A stretch of DNA of 64,000 bases from Butyrivibrio sp. INlla14. GTDB taxonomy: Bacteria; Bacillota; Clostridia; Lachnospirales; Lachnospiraceae. This document shows positions 7,280-16,579 of this stretch, piece after piece (position 1 is the stretch's first letter; every line of letters starts with the position of its first letter). The stretch is taken from NCBI RefSeq assembly GCF_900102515.1, contig NZ_FMVS01000002.1:62001-126000 (forward strand), read 5' to 3'. A program made the translations under genes and the position numbers. The notes under the pieces were generated by a model that was not told the origin of the DNA, did no database searches, and saw only the letters and a list, made by a program, of their open reading frames with translations.

Positions 7280-7762
7280 ATGACAGACAAAGTAAAAAAA
7301 GTAGCAGGCAAGGGCAAGAGCCTTGCAGGGGAATTTCGTGAATTTATCATGCGCGGCAATGTAATGGACATGGCAGTCGGTGTTATCATCGGCGGTGCTT
7401 TTCAGAAGATCATCTCTTCACTTGTTGATGACATTATAATGCCAGTAATAAGCCTTCTAACAGGCGGAATTGATTTCAACAACAAATTTGTAGTGCTTGA
7501 TGGCGGAAGCTACGCCACCTTAGAAGCTGCCAAGGAAGCTGGCGCAGCAACTCTTAATTATGGAACCTTTATCACTGTAGTTATCAACTTCATCCTGATG
7601 GCACTTGTGATCTTCCTTCTTGTTAAGTTTATGAACAGCGTATCCAACAAATTTGCAAAGGAAGAGGCTGAGGCACCCAAGACAACAAAGATTTGCCCTA
7701 AATGTAAGAGCGAGATCAATATCGAGGCTACAAAGTGCCCTTGCTGTACTTCAGATCTTTAA
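7280..7762 (+). CDS. mscL: Large-conductance mechanosensitive channel MscL
   Basis: 160 residues. The amphipathic N-terminal helix and TM1 carry the conserved EFIMRGNVMDMAVGVIIGGA. A periplasmic loop and TM2 (about residues 98-118) follow. MscL opens under membrane tension to release solutes during osmotic downshock. After TM2 comes a soluble tail ending in a zinc ribbon (CPKCKS...CPCCTSDL), a tail seen in several clostridial MscL proteins. Start ATG behind AGGAGAA. Transcribed alone, with a promoter at 7168-7195 and a terminator at 7825-7864. Confidence 0.97.
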   Translation: MTDKVKKVAGKGKSLAGEFREFIMRGNVMDMAVGVIIGGAFQKIISSLVDDIIMPVISLLTGGIDFNNKFVVLDGGSYATLEAAKEAGAATLNYGTFITVVINFILMALVIFLLVKFMNSVSNKFAKEEAEAPKTTKICPKCKSEINIEATKCPCCTSDL

Positions 7763-7824
7763 ACTTAGAATTGTAATATTTCAATTCGGCTTTAATATTT
7801 TAGATTATTGTTTTTCCTCAAAAA

Positions 7825-7864
7825 AAACGGCTACCGCAAAATTCAAATTGCGATAGCCGTTTTC
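7825..7864. terminator. Bidirectional terminator between mscL and the CBM protein gene
   Basis: AAACGGCTACCGCAA pairs with TTGCGATAGCCGTTT (one mismatch) around an 8-base loop, with A-runs on the left and T-runs on the right. It serves both convergent genes. Confidence 0.85.
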
Positions 7865-7893
7865 TTTAATTTATGAGAAAGAGATATTTGCTA

Positions 7894-10008
7894 TTACTCA
7901 AGAGTATAATCAAGAGTAGTGAATGTTCCTGTTCCCTGGATTCCAAAGAATGCGCTGCCACCTGCATTGATAGTAGCATTCCAAGACTCAGGAGTAATTA
8001 CATAGTAGTCGCCTTCTGTAGCAACCTTAACGCACCAGCTATTATCAATTGTGAGCTGACTCTTTTTAAGCTTAAGTGTCCAGTTATTTACTGTGCTCTT
8101 ACCATTGTTAACAACTGCCATGTTGATTGTAAATGAACCCTGTCCATTTACTGTATAATCAAGTGCAAGATCATCATTAACTACAACAGGCTCTGGATCT
8201 ACAGGTTCTGGGTCAACTGGTTCTGGATCTACAGGTGTAGGATCTACAGGCTCAGGATCAACTGGTGTAGGATCCTCAGGCTGTGGCTCATCTTTAACTT
8301 CGCCTTCAGCGAAAATCTCAATAGCATCCTTAACATGGGATGAACCCTGGAATCCAAATTCAACTGAGCTTCCAGCTTCAATTACTCTATTCCATTCAAC
8401 AGGAGTAACTACATAATAGTCGCCTTCTTCTGTAATGTTTACATTCCAGCTAGCATCGATGCCAACATCGTTCTTGTTGATCTTTACTACCCAATCTTCT
8501 GCCTTCTGGCTTGAAGAGTTAGTAACCTTTACAGATACCTGATAACCTGAACCCCAGTTATTTAATGAATACTCAGTTGTTAATCCCTTAGCTACTGGCT
8601 GAGGATCAACTGGTGTAGGATCTACTGGCTCTGGATCAACAGGTGTAGGATCAACAGGTTCTGGATCTACAGGTGTAGGGTCAACTGGCTCTGGCTCTTC
8701 CTGACCATCCTTAAGGATTGACCAAGAATCAAAATCAATTACGCCATGCTTTGGAACAAAGTACAGATCATAATTTCCGTGAAGGTCAGGGAAGTTAAGA
8801 TATACTGTTGTCCACTCATAATCTGAACAAGGAATATTGAGGAACGCAAGTCTTGGTCCATATGTATCGCCATCATGGATTTCAAGAACGTGAGAACAAT
8901 CTGACTTATAAGTGATTGCGATCTTAGAAGCGCCATCAAATTCTACATTCTTAACAACGTATGTTACTCTTGGTCTAAGTCTCTCAACATATGTTCTTCC
9001 ATCAGCAGTCTTAACATCAAGCTTTTCCATGATAGTAGCATCTTCTGCTTCAACTGTTGTATATGGGTTTATCTTATCTGTTACAACTGGTTCTTCTGGA
9101 TTTGGCTTAACTGGAGGAGCCATAACCTTCCAGGAGTCAAAAAGAACTGTAGCACCCTGAAGTGCTGCTACAAAGTAAAGGTCATGTTTACCTGAAAGGT
9201 CCATGTTAACCTTAATTGTCTTTGTTGTGAAATCGCCAGCTGAAAGCATGATGTTTGAAAGAAGCTCTCCGTCTGGAGCATCAACTCTCACTTCAAGAAC
9301 TGCTGGCTTATAAGCCTTAGCTGTTGCAACAAATGCTGCAACACCATTTGAAAAATCTACGTTTTTAGCACATACATATCCATTTGAACGGATAAGTGTA
9401 TATGTCACATCGCCATCCTGAGCAACAATTGCTGCCTTCATCTCAGCAGAATTCTCAGCTTCTACTGTCTCATAAGGATTAACATCACCATATACAGGAG
9501 TGGGTGTTGGAGTAGGCTCCACAGTAGCTTCAGCTTTCTCAGCTACCCAGTAATCAGCGGTAGCATCACCGATAGCACCTACAAAAGCAAGTGTATGCTT
9601 ACCTTCTAGACTCTTTTTAACCTTATAAGTGATTGTCTTAAATTCACCCTTAGTGTCACCAATCTTGAAATTAGCTACTACATCACCGTCAACGCCGCCT
9701 TCTCTTACCTCAATAACAGAAGGAGTATCAGCCTTGGCAGTAAGAGAAATTTTAGATAAGCCTTCGCTAAAATCAACATCCTTAACAAGCCAATAGTCTC
9801 CAGCTTCTATACTTGAAAGTGTTGTTATCTTTTGGCCATTATATACTTCAGGAGTCTGAACAACGCCTTCTCTTCCAAAGTTAAGCTCTGCCTGAACTGT
9901 GCTGTAAGGATCAATCTTAGGAGCAGCTAATGCTGTAACCGAACTACTTGCTACCACTGCAGATGCAGATAATAACCCGCATAGAAATAAAGATATACCT
10001 TTCCTCAT
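7894..10008 (-). CDS. Secreted multi-module carbohydrate-binding protein (three CBM6/35-like and two CBM2-like modules)
   Basis: 704 residues with a clear signal peptide (about 1-29, ending SSVTALAA). Three related beta-sandwich modules follow at roughly 30-165, 175-300 and 312-440. Each opens with an NPYxTVxAE-like motif and ends DSW or YWV, which suggests CBM6/CBM35-type binding. Pro-Thr-Val-Asp linkers then separate two CBM2-like modules (about 478-575 and 613-704) with conserved W and the motif EGDYYV(V/I)TP. No catalytic domain is present. Noncatalytic binding or tethering of plant cell-wall glycan is the likely role. No LPXTG or SLH anchor is seen. Start ATG at 10008 lies 8 bases after a GGGGGG run. 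Confidence 0.85.
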   Translation of the reverse strand: MRKGISLFLCGLLSASAVVASSSVTALAAPKIDPYSTVQAELNFGREGVVQTPEVYNGQKITTLSSIEAGDYWLVKDVDFSEGLSKISLTAKADTPSVIEVREGGVDGDVVANFKIGDTKGEFKTITYKVKKSLEGKHTLAFVGAIGDATADYWVAEKAEATVEPTPTPTPVYGDVNPYETVEAENSAEMKAAIVAQDGDVTYTLIRSNGYVCAKNVDFSNGVAAFVATAKAYKPAVLEVRVDAPDGELLSNIMLSAGDFTTKTIKVNMDLSGKHDLYFVAALQGATVLFDSWKVMAPPVKPNPEEPVVTDKINPYTTVEAEDATIMEKLDVKTADGRTYVERLRPRVTYVVKNVEFDGASKIAITYKSDCSHVLEIHDGDTYGPRLAFLNIPCSDYEWTTVYLNFPDLHGNYDLYFVPKHGVIDFDSWSILKDGQEEPEPVDPTPVDPEPVDPTPVDPEPVDPTPVDPQPVAKGLTTEYSLNNWGSGYQVSVKVTNSSSQKAEDWVVKINKNDVGIDASWNVNITEEGDYYVVTPVEWNRVIEAGSSVEFGFQGSSHVKDAIEIFAEGEVKDEPQPEDPTPVDPEPVDPTPVDPEPVDPEPVDPEPVVVNDDLALDYTVNGQGSFTINMAVVNNGKSTVNNWTLKLKKSQLTIDNSWCVKVATEGDYYVITPESWNATINAGGSAFFGIQGTGTFTTLDYTLE
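8186..8290 (-). repeat. PT/PVDPEP linker repeat, downstream copy
   Basis: Tandem 12-base units encode alternating PVDPEP/PVDPTP in the CBM protein. Synonymous variation between units suggests that the repeats are selected as protein linker. Confidence 0.8.
8600..8700 (-). repeat. PT/PVDPEP linker repeat, upstream copy
   Basis: The second block of the same PVDPTPVDPEP coding repeat, separating the third CBM6/35-like module from the first CBM2-like module. Confidence 0.8.
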
Positions 10009-10320
10009 ACGATAAAAACCCCCTATTAGTTTTTATTCTCGTTTAAAAAGTAATGTGTTCCTAAGCGCTTAAACGTTTTCGTTACTCGAGTGACTAAATT
10101 GTAACAATTTACGTAACAAATGGCATGTCAGATATTGCTACCCGCATGCCATTTGTTGCTAATTTACAGAATTTTCGTAACTTTAGGCGCTTTCACCATT
10201 TAGATAGGGTCTAATTTGTGCATTTTTCAAATAATTCTGTAACAAAATATTGTATTTTCGAAAAATTCTCGACAAAAATGTTATTTTGTAGTTAATATTT
10301 TATCTTTTTAACGTTCATTA
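10009..10320 (-). promoter_or_regulatory. 312-base leader and control region of the CBM protein gene
   Basis: No gene. It contains the hairpin at 10115-10157, a 10-base palindrome TAAGCGCTTA next to a cre-like GAAAACGTTTA (about 10062-10080) that could bind CcpA or another LacI-family regulator, and several GTAAC/GTTAC motifs. I could not fit a known riboswitch to it. Confidence 0.4.
10115..10157 (-). terminator. Hairpin after the solute-binding lipoprotein operon
   Basis: Perfect 13-base arms AACAAATGGCATG / CATGCCATTTGTT with a 17-base loop. On the minus strand only a weak T-rich tail follows, so it may act as an attenuator or RNA-stabilising hairpin rather than a strong terminator. Confidence 0.5.
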
Positions 10321-12756
10321 TTAACTATTTTCATTTACATAGATTGATACTCTACTCTGGATAATATCAGCAACTTCCTTTGCTGTTTTCTGTCCGCTAT
10401 AGAAGGCAGAAGCCTCTTCTGTGATGATGCTATCAATACTATCGTTACTGCTATAAACCTGATTCAAGGATTTGATGAAATTAGTTACTTCTGCAACTTC
10501 CTCTAAAGACATAGGTTCAAGCTTTATTTCCTCATCACCCCTGTAGTAGTAATCATCATATTCTACCTTTTCGTCGCCATCCATATAAAACGGCTTCTGA
10601 GTTGCCAGCTTTCCACTTTCCTCAAAAGCAGCTTTAGTGATAGGGAATTCATAAACCTCTTTCTGATATTCGTCAGAATAGAATTTCTTGACGAACTCCC
10701 AGGCTGCATCTTTATTCTTGCTCTGCGCGCTTACAGCAACTCTAAGAAGCGGATAAATGCTCGAACTATTAACTCCTAGTTCATTAGGATATCCAATCAT
10801 GGTTACATCTGAGCCGAAATATCCCTTCTTATACTGATTGTAAGCTCTAAATGAATTAATGCTTGTTATATTAAACAGAGCCTCATCATTAAGGTAAGCT
10901 GTATCCTTTACAGAATCATATGCACTATCTGGTATCTCTTCCATGAAGTTCTTACTATACTCAAGGAAATTCACAAAAGACTCGCTGTCAAAGTGACAAG
11001 TCTTGTTTTCCCAATCGATATAATTTTTACCAGCATATTTAAGTCCCTCATCAAGAAATGCACTTCTTGGAATAATTCCAAAAGCATACTGCTGATTTAC
11101 TCCAGTCTCTTGAATAAGCTTTTTGCATTCATCAAATGTAATTGTATCTTTACCCTCTACATATTTAGTCTTTACAAGCATAGTCCCTATCATAAATTTA
11201 GGAACAACCTGATAAGTCTTGCCATTTGTTTTTAGAGCATCAAATACATTTGTAACCATGTCGCTTTCAGATATATCAGGATCTTTTTCAAAATATGGAG
11301 TCAGATCAAGGAAAAGTCCCTTATTAATATAGCTGTCTACAGGCATCTCATTGCCAACAACAATGATATCAGGCGTATTACCAGATATAATATCCATATT
11401 AAATTTCTCGGCGCCAGCACCATATGAATCTTCATTATCAAAAGAAGAATAATCTACAAACTTAATCTTGTAGTCATTGCTCTTTTGATTAAAATCATAG
11501 ACCAATCTTCTAATATCATAATCAATATAGTATCCGCCAAGTGTGAGTATCTGTTTGTCTTTTACCTGCTCTGGTGGAATCTTATTAAGTCTGTAAAGAT
11601 GGAAATTATACTCCTCATCTGGTATACAAGCAAGGAATTCCACATCACTTATTGCAACTGCAAGGCTGGTAGAATTTGTAAGCTGAATATCAGAATCAAC
11701 ATAATCTAAAATTTTGGTCTTGGTGTCGGATGCAGCATCATAGCCATAAAAGGCAGTGTTATCGCTGATATACAGATCATATCCGTTTCCTCCAAAGAAT
11801 GAATAATCACCATTTCCCAAAACCTTAGAAGGCTCACCAATCTTTCCATCTTTAGGGTCAAAAGTGCTAAGGCAATATCCTGTATCTCCATAGTAGCTAA
11901 CAAAAAGCTTGCCATTAAAGCCTTTCTGGAAGTAGTAATACATGTACTGTCCTGCGTTGTCTACCACAGTCTTAAAGCCGTTTTCCTCTGAATAGGTAAA
12001 GATTCCCTTTTCCATAGAAAACAGGATAATTCCATCATCTGTTACAGTAAAGTCGTGAACATCAAAGTAGTCTTCATCGCTTGCGAATTCTTTCATTAAG
12101 TCAACCTGATAAAGAAGATTTCCATCAGAGTCGTACTTAACAAAATAGCTTTCCTGCTCAGAATCTACTATTTCTTTATCTTCTTCATTTTCAGAGACCT
12201 CTTCAGAAGTTTCCTCTGAAGCTTCTTCTAAGACTTCTTCAGAGACTTCTTCAGAGACTTCTTCTGATGCTTCCTCAGAAGCTTCTTCGCCTGCATGAGC
12301 TACACCTATCTCCTCATCTTCTGAAGTCTCATCCGCAGACTCATCAGATGTCTCTTCGTCCTCATATTCATAATTGTACTTATAGCAGACAGCATAAACA
12401 TTACCATCCTTATCAGGGCAAGCATTCTGATAATACATATTATAAGCCGATGGAATCTTAGTGGTCTTTAAATCTGATCCATCAGGATTAAATGTATATA
12501 CATAAACATAATCATCTCCTGAAGAAGAAACAGCATAAACTCTGTCTCCAATAGCCCCTACTCTGTTAATGTTTTCTGATAAGCCATCAATATCAACAGC
12601 ATTAGCCGAAAATACATGGTCTTTTGAAGCTTTTGAAGCTTCTTCTAAAAGCTCGTTACCTGGCTTTTTTTCTTTTCCACATCCGGTAAAAGAAAAAGCT
12701 AAAGCCATGGCCATTCCTATGCACAGGCCTCTTTTTAAGTAACCTTTCATTTTCAT
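10321..12756 (-). CDS. Lipoprotein: propeller-like N-terminal half fused to an ABC solute-binding domain
   Basis: 811 residues from the ATG at 12756, chosen because GAGAGGAG lies just upstream; an ATG at 12771 would overlap the previous stop by four bases. The N-terminus has a lipoprotein signal (FSFTGC, lipid on Cys). Residues about 50-390 contain repeated beta blades of the form (D)GxxYxV, broken by an acidic Glu/Ser-rich insert (about 135-200). From about 395 the sequence becomes a family 1 extracellular solute-binding protein (DYDIRRLVYDFNQKS, DIISGNTPDIIVVGN, WEFVKKFYSDEYQ). It would deliver an unknown, probably sugar, ligand to the MalF/MalG-type permeases of this operon. It is the last gene of the eight-gene unit. 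Confidence 0.85.
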   Translation of the reverse strand: MKMKGYLKRGLCIGMAMALAFSFTGCGKEKKPGNELLEEASKASKDHVFSANAVDIDGLSENINRVGAIGDRVYAVSSSGDDYVYVYTFNPDGSDLKTTKIPSAYNMYYQNACPDKDGNVYAVCYKYNYEYEDEETSDESADETSEDEEIGVAHAGEEASEEASEEVSEEVSEEVLEEASEETSEEVSENEEDKEIVDSEQESYFVKYDSDGNLLYQVDLMKEFASDEDYFDVHDFTVTDDGIILFSMEKGIFTYSEENGFKTVVDNAGQYMYYYFQKGFNGKLFVSYYGDTGYCLSTFDPKDGKIGEPSKVLGNGDYSFFGGNGYDLYISDNTAFYGYDAASDTKTKILDYVDSDIQLTNSTSLAVAISDVEFLACIPDEEYNFHLYRLNKIPPEQVKDKQILTLGGYYIDYDIRRLVYDFNQKSNDYKIKFVDYSSFDNEDSYGAGAEKFNMDIISGNTPDIIVVGNEMPVDSYINKGLFLDLTPYFEKDPDISESDMVTNVFDALKTNGKTYQVVPKFMIGTMLVKTKYVEGKDTITFDECKKLIQETGVNQQYAFGIIPRSAFLDEGLKYAGKNYIDWENKTCHFDSESFVNFLEYSKNFMEEIPDSAYDSVKDTAYLNDEALFNITSINSFRAYNQYKKGYFGSDVTMIGYPNELGVNSSSIYPLLRVAVSAQSKNKDAAWEFVKKFYSDEYQKEVYEFPITKAAFEESGKLATQKPFYMDGDEKVEYDDYYYRGDEEIKLEPMSLEEVAEVTNFIKSLNQVYSSNDSIDSIITEEASAFYSGQKTAKEVADIIQSRVSIYVNENS
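12180..12300 (-). repeat. Low-complexity Glu/Ser coding repeat
   Basis: Imperfect tandem 12-base units encode EEASEEVSEE-type repeats inside the lipoprotein, forming an acidic, probably disordered loop. Copy number could vary between strains. Confidence 0.85.
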
Positions 12757-12767
12757 AATCTCCTCTC

Positions 12768-14021
12768 TCATTTAGTATCATTTTGCTTTTCCAGCAGTTT
12801 CTTTTGCCTGTCAGATTCAAAATCATATTTCTTATCTGCCAGGTAATTAACAATACCTCTTACTGTCCATTTTTTATTCCTATAAGCAAGTACGACCAAG
12901 ACCGCCAGTATCACAGATATAACTACTATGCATACCGTTCTTACAAGATTTAAAAGTGCAAGAATATCCTCATATCCTCTGGCAAGATTTTCCCAATAAG
13001 GATAAAAGATTGGCTTGTCCCACATACTTCTTTTTCCAAAGCTTCTGGATACTTCCCAGAGCTTGAAAAAAGAAAATCTGTCAGAATTATCAACTACTGT
13101 AATATACTGATCATCGAATCCAGAGCTGGTCCTTATAATCTGGGCAGCAATACCATCTACAGGGCTTGGCATAACAACTTCATAGCAGTTAATACCACCG
13201 ATATTAGCCTTGCTGCCATCTTCCGATAAATCAACCGAACTTGTCTTACCACTTAGTATCTCGCCATATCTTGAAAGGGAATCATATGACATATATACGA
13301 TACACTTTGACAATCCGGCAGCATCTTTTAATTTTCCTTCCTGTCTTTTGACGACTCCCGAAACATAATGATTGATTCCACCAATAGTTACGCACTGCCC
13401 TATGATATCGTTTGAGCCAAAAAGCTCCCATGCAAGCTGCTCATCGATAACTATCTTATCCTTCATCACATCATCAGGCATAAAATAGGACCCTGCCACA
13501 AGTTCCATAGGATGGAAAAAGAAAAAATCCCCATCAACACCAATTGTATCAACGTTCTCCGCTTTTTTGTTTTCAAACCTTAATGTTGAAAGTCCCTGAG
13601 CACTGTAGCAGCTATTATACAAATCTGATATAACGGATGCTTCCTCCTCTTTTGGAGTATTCTCATGTCCTATATCAATGGTATCTACTATTTCCTTGCC
13701 ATCACTATGAACATCTTCCTCTTCCTCAGGCATAAGTCCTGCCTTTTGCAGCTCCAGCTCCATGGTATATTCAAGTTTTCTTATCTCGCTTGGTGTAATT
13801 TCTCTATCCTCGGTAAAAAAGAGACTAACCTGCGCCACTTTACCGTCATACTCCCAGCGACTTGCCCCGAGCTGATCTGGAAGCCCTGAAATAATTACTC
13901 TGCTGATAAGTCCAAGCACCAGGTCAATAACCAAGAGGCATAAAACAATGATAAGTACTATATTTCTTTTCCTATTGGAAAAGAATTTTTTTATATATCC
14001 CCAAATTTTTTCAAAAATCAT
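12768..14021 (-). CDS. MacB-like membrane protein with periplasmic-core domain but only two membrane segments
   Basis: 417 residues. One membrane segment lies near residues 20-42. A large extracytoplasmic domain with MacB core-type motifs follows (FFFFHPMELVAGSYF, DEQLAWELFGSNDIIGQ, then a GVV strand). A second membrane segment lies near 360-385, followed by a short charged tail. Full MacB/FtsX permeases have four membrane segments; this has two, so it looks like a half permease or accessory protein. The start shares one base with the upstream stop (TAATG), so translation is probably coupled to the HlyD-like gene. No ATPase domain. Confidence 0.75.
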   Translation of the reverse strand: MIFEKIWGYIKKFFSNRKRNIVLIIVLCLLVIDLVLGLISRVIISGLPDQLGASRWEYDGKVAQVSLFFTEDREITPSEIRKLEYTMELELQKAGLMPEEEEDVHSDGKEIVDTIDIGHENTPKEEEASVISDLYNSCYSAQGLSTLRFENKKAENVDTIGVDGDFFFFHPMELVAGSYFMPDDVMKDKIVIDEQLAWELFGSNDIIGQCVTIGGINHYVSGVVKRQEGKLKDAAGLSKCIVYMSYDSLSRYGEILSGKTSSVDLSEDGSKANIGGINCYEVVMPSPVDGIAAQIIRTSSGFDDQYITVVDNSDRFSFFKLWEVSRSFGKRSMWDKPIFYPYWENLARGYEDILALLNLVRTVCIVVISVILAVLVVLAYRNKKWTVRGIVNYLADKKYDFESDRQKKLLEKQNDTK

Positions 14022-15622
14022 TAGTTATTTGCAAGCCTCACCTGTTCCCCTGACTTAACAGGCTTATTTGATGTGGTAATAACGTACTCATCACCATCAA
14101 GTGCTGCTGTTATAGCTGAATAATTGTCATCAGAAGCAAGGACATCTACGTCAACCTTGGTAGCAATATATCTGTTTCCAAGAGGGCTTGATTTACTCTT
14201 AACTACAAGAACAAACTTGCTGGCAGTACCTGTCTTTATTGCACTGTTTGGAACGACCATGTCATAATCAACTGATCTCTCTCCGATAGCAAGAGATATA
14301 GACTGTCCAGGAGTTATATCCTTACTCTCAACCTTAAATGTTAAAAGCTTTCTATTTGCTGGATCTTTCTTGTCGTTTTTGATTGAAATCAGTGTAGCCT
14401 TGAAATCATCGCCAAACATCCATGCATTCTGAGGCTTTGCAGCATCACCTATCTTTAATTTCTGTGCCTGCTGATTAGTAACAGAAAAGCTTGTTGTCAT
14501 GTCTTTTCCATCAACCTGAATAACTGCAGCAGCTTCATCAGCATTTATAGTTTCGCCAGATGCCTTGGCAAGTGAAGAAACAATTCCTGCAACAGGAGTC
14601 TTGATCGAAGCTCCTACAGACTCTTCTTCAAGCTTGGCAATCTTTTCCTTAAGTTCCTTTATCTTATCTCTCTGCTGACAAAGAGAAATCTCTGTCTTAA
14701 TGGCAGTTGTGACCTTAGTCTTTTCTTTTTCTGCATCCTCAAGCTGCTTCTTGGCTTCAGTCTCATTAGCTGTAGCTTCAAGAATCTTACTATCATAGCT
14801 AAGCTCTATCTGGCTCTTATAAGTAGCAAGCTCAGTCTGCTCTCTCTTATTGTCCTGTGTATCAAGATTCCACTGTCTCTCTGCATTATTCTTATCTTCC
14901 TTGGACATATCAGAACCTTCAATCTTCGCTATCTCATAAGCAGCCATAGCATTTTCATACTCATAGGTAAGCTTGTTATATTCAATTGCATTTGCATCTG
15001 TAGTCTTTAATTTCTGAAGATATTCCTTGGCCTTGGTTGCTGCGTCTGCCACAGCCTTGGCATTATCGTAGGCTGTAGTTACCTCTTTAAGCTTAAGCTG
15101 GTAAGAGTCCATTGTAGCTGTGCTACCGCTTCTAACTCTTGAGATGACATCATCTGGAACATCCCCTGAAAAAAGAGCCTGCTCATAAGACGTCTGCGCA
15201 TCATTAAGCTTTTCCTTGGCAGTCTTAAGCTCCTCAGATTCGTTGTCCTCAAGATAGTAAATAACATCGCCAATCTCTACGTGAGCGCCTTCCTTAACAG
15301 CAACTCCAGTGATCTTTCTGGTCTCCTTAACCGTAATATTGTAAGGATCTTCAGCACTGACCGTTCCTGTCCCTCTTATCTGAGGGCTGATAGAGCCATA
15401 TGAAATACTCTGTGTAGCCACCTGAGGCAGTGAATAATTCATAATGGTATTTGAAAAGAATGTAAGAAGAAGCATCACAGACAAAAATCCGATAGCAACA
15501 TTCTTTATCATATCCTTTTTATTTACCGGCTTTTTGCCATTATCTTTTGGCGCAAGAGCTGAAGTTCCATCAGTCTCTACCACTTCAACTATCTCTTTTT
15601 CATTATCCTTAAAATCTGACAT
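14021..15622 (-). CDS. HlyD/RND-type membrane fusion (adaptor) protein
   Basis: 533 residues. A cytoplasmic N-terminus is followed by one membrane segment (about 37-58), then a first half-lipoyl domain (GTGTVSAEDPYNITV ... VKEGAHVEIGDVIYYL). A long alpha-helical coiled coil rich in Ala/Glu/Lys spans about 130-335. A returning lipoyl half (GASIKTPVAGIVSSLA) and beta-barrel domains follow (VVPNSAIKTG, EYVITTSNKPVKSGEQVR). In Gram-positive bacteria such proteins partner MacB-like or ABC exporters. Here the partner is probably the MacB-like protein that follows, with which it shares the TAATG junction. It lies 22 bases after the MalG-like gene. Confidence 0.9.
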   Translation of the reverse strand: MSDFKDNEKEIVEVVETDGTSALAPKDNGKKPVNKKDMIKNVAIGFLSVMLLLTFFSNTIMNYSLPQVATQSISYGSISPQIRGTGTVSAEDPYNITVKETRKITGVAVKEGAHVEIGDVIYYLEDNESEELKTAKEKLNDAQTSYEQALFSGDVPDDVISRVRSGSTATMDSYQLKLKEVTTAYDNAKAVADAATKAKEYLQKLKTTDANAIEYNKLTYEYENAMAAYEIAKIEGSDMSKEDKNNAERQWNLDTQDNKREQTELATYKSQIELSYDSKILEATANETEAKKQLEDAEKEKTKVTTAIKTEISLCQQRDKIKELKEKIAKLEEESVGASIKTPVAGIVSSLAKASGETINADEAAAVIQVDGKDMTTSFSVTNQQAQKLKIGDAAKPQNAWMFGDDFKATLISIKNDKKDPANRKLLTFKVESKDITPGQSISLAIGERSVDYDMVVPNSAIKTGTASKFVLVVKSKSSPLGNRYIATKVDVDVLASDDNYSAITAALDGDEYVITTSNKPVKSGEQVRLANN

Positions 15623-15644
15623 TTCTATTAACTCTCCCTTTTAC

Positions 15645-16571
15645 TTAACCTTTTATTCCCCCCTGGTAAGAGATTCCCTCTACCAGATAGTCCTCGCCGT
15701 ACAGGAAAATAAGAAGCGGCGGAACCAGATATATAACTGCAACTGCGAAGGCAAGAGAAATCTCGCCTGCATTTATCTTGGATAGGAACACCGAAAGTGG
15801 GTGCATATCTGAATCCGGTAAAAGAATCAGTGGCTGCTCAACCATGTTCCAGTAATCAAAGAATACCAAAATGGAAATAGAAGCTATACCGCCCTTACAG
15901 AGTGGAAAGCATATCCTTGAAAAGATATACCATTCATCAGCCCCATCAATCGAAGCTGCCTCCATCACCTCAGTTGGTATCCTTCTCATGAACTTAGTAA
16001 GAAGGTACACCGCAAAGGGTGAAAAAATACCTGGAAGCCAGATAGCCCATTTGGTTCCATATATACCAATTGCCCTAGATACCAGGAAATTAGGAACCAG
16101 CGTAACCTGGTAAGGCATCAGCATCATAATGATATATGCAAAAAATATTGCATTCTTAAGTTTCCCTGAGTATCTTGCAAAGCCATATGAAGCCAACGTT
16201 GCTATCAGTAGCTGAAACACTACAATAGGGCCAACATATATTATTGAATTCCAGAATTTGAATAAATACTCCGGGCTCTTAAACAAAACTGTGTAATACT
16301 GGGAGAAAGATACCATATCCGGAATAAACTTAAGGTTTACTGTCTTTGAAATAAATACCTTGCCGCCTTTTTCCGTCGTAGCAAATATTGATCCGTAATT
16401 GGCGCTTATTTCTGATGCCGACATAAATGAATTCGTAACTGTCAGGATCGTTGGCAAAAGAAATATGAAAGCAAATATAATAGCAGCCACGGTAACAAGT
16501 ACAGTCTTAAAATTATCTATTCTTATTTTTTTCTTTTTAGCTTTTTGTCTAAATCCAACCTGCGTGCTCAT
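15645..16571 (-). CDS. Carbohydrate ABC transporter permease, MalG type
   Basis: 308 residues with six predicted membrane segments. The EAA loop is recognisable as VMEAASIDGADEWYIFSRI. The PF00528-type fold begins after the first helix. It should pair with the MalF-type permease encoded nine bases upstream. No sugar-importer ATPase of the MalK/MsmK type is encoded nearby. Such importers often share an ATPase encoded elsewhere, so that is the likely arrangement. Confidence 0.93.
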   Translation of the reverse strand: MSTQVGFRQKAKKKKIRIDNFKTVLVTVAAIIFAFIFLLPTILTVTNSFMSASEISANYGSIFATTEKGGKVFISKTVNLKFIPDMVSFSQYYTVLFKSPEYLFKFWNSIIYVGPIVVFQLLIATLASYGFARYSGKLKNAIFFAYIIMMLMPYQVTLVPNFLVSRAIGIYGTKWAIWLPGIFSPFAVYLLTKFMRRIPTEVMEAASIDGADEWYIFSRICFPLCKGGIASISILVFFDYWNMVEQPLILLPDSDMHPLSVFLSKINAGEISLAFAVAVIYLVPPLLIFLYGEDYLVEGISYQGGIKG

Positions 16572-16579
16572 CTTCTCTT

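Noticed and set aside
8186-8700. Possible CRISPR-like tandem repeats
   Set aside because: The units are 12-base coding repeats for PVDPEP linkers, without spacers of constant size.
10009-10320. Known riboswitch in the leader of the CBM gene
   Set aside because: I tried cyclic-di-GMP and preQ1 patterns by eye; conserved core bases are missing.
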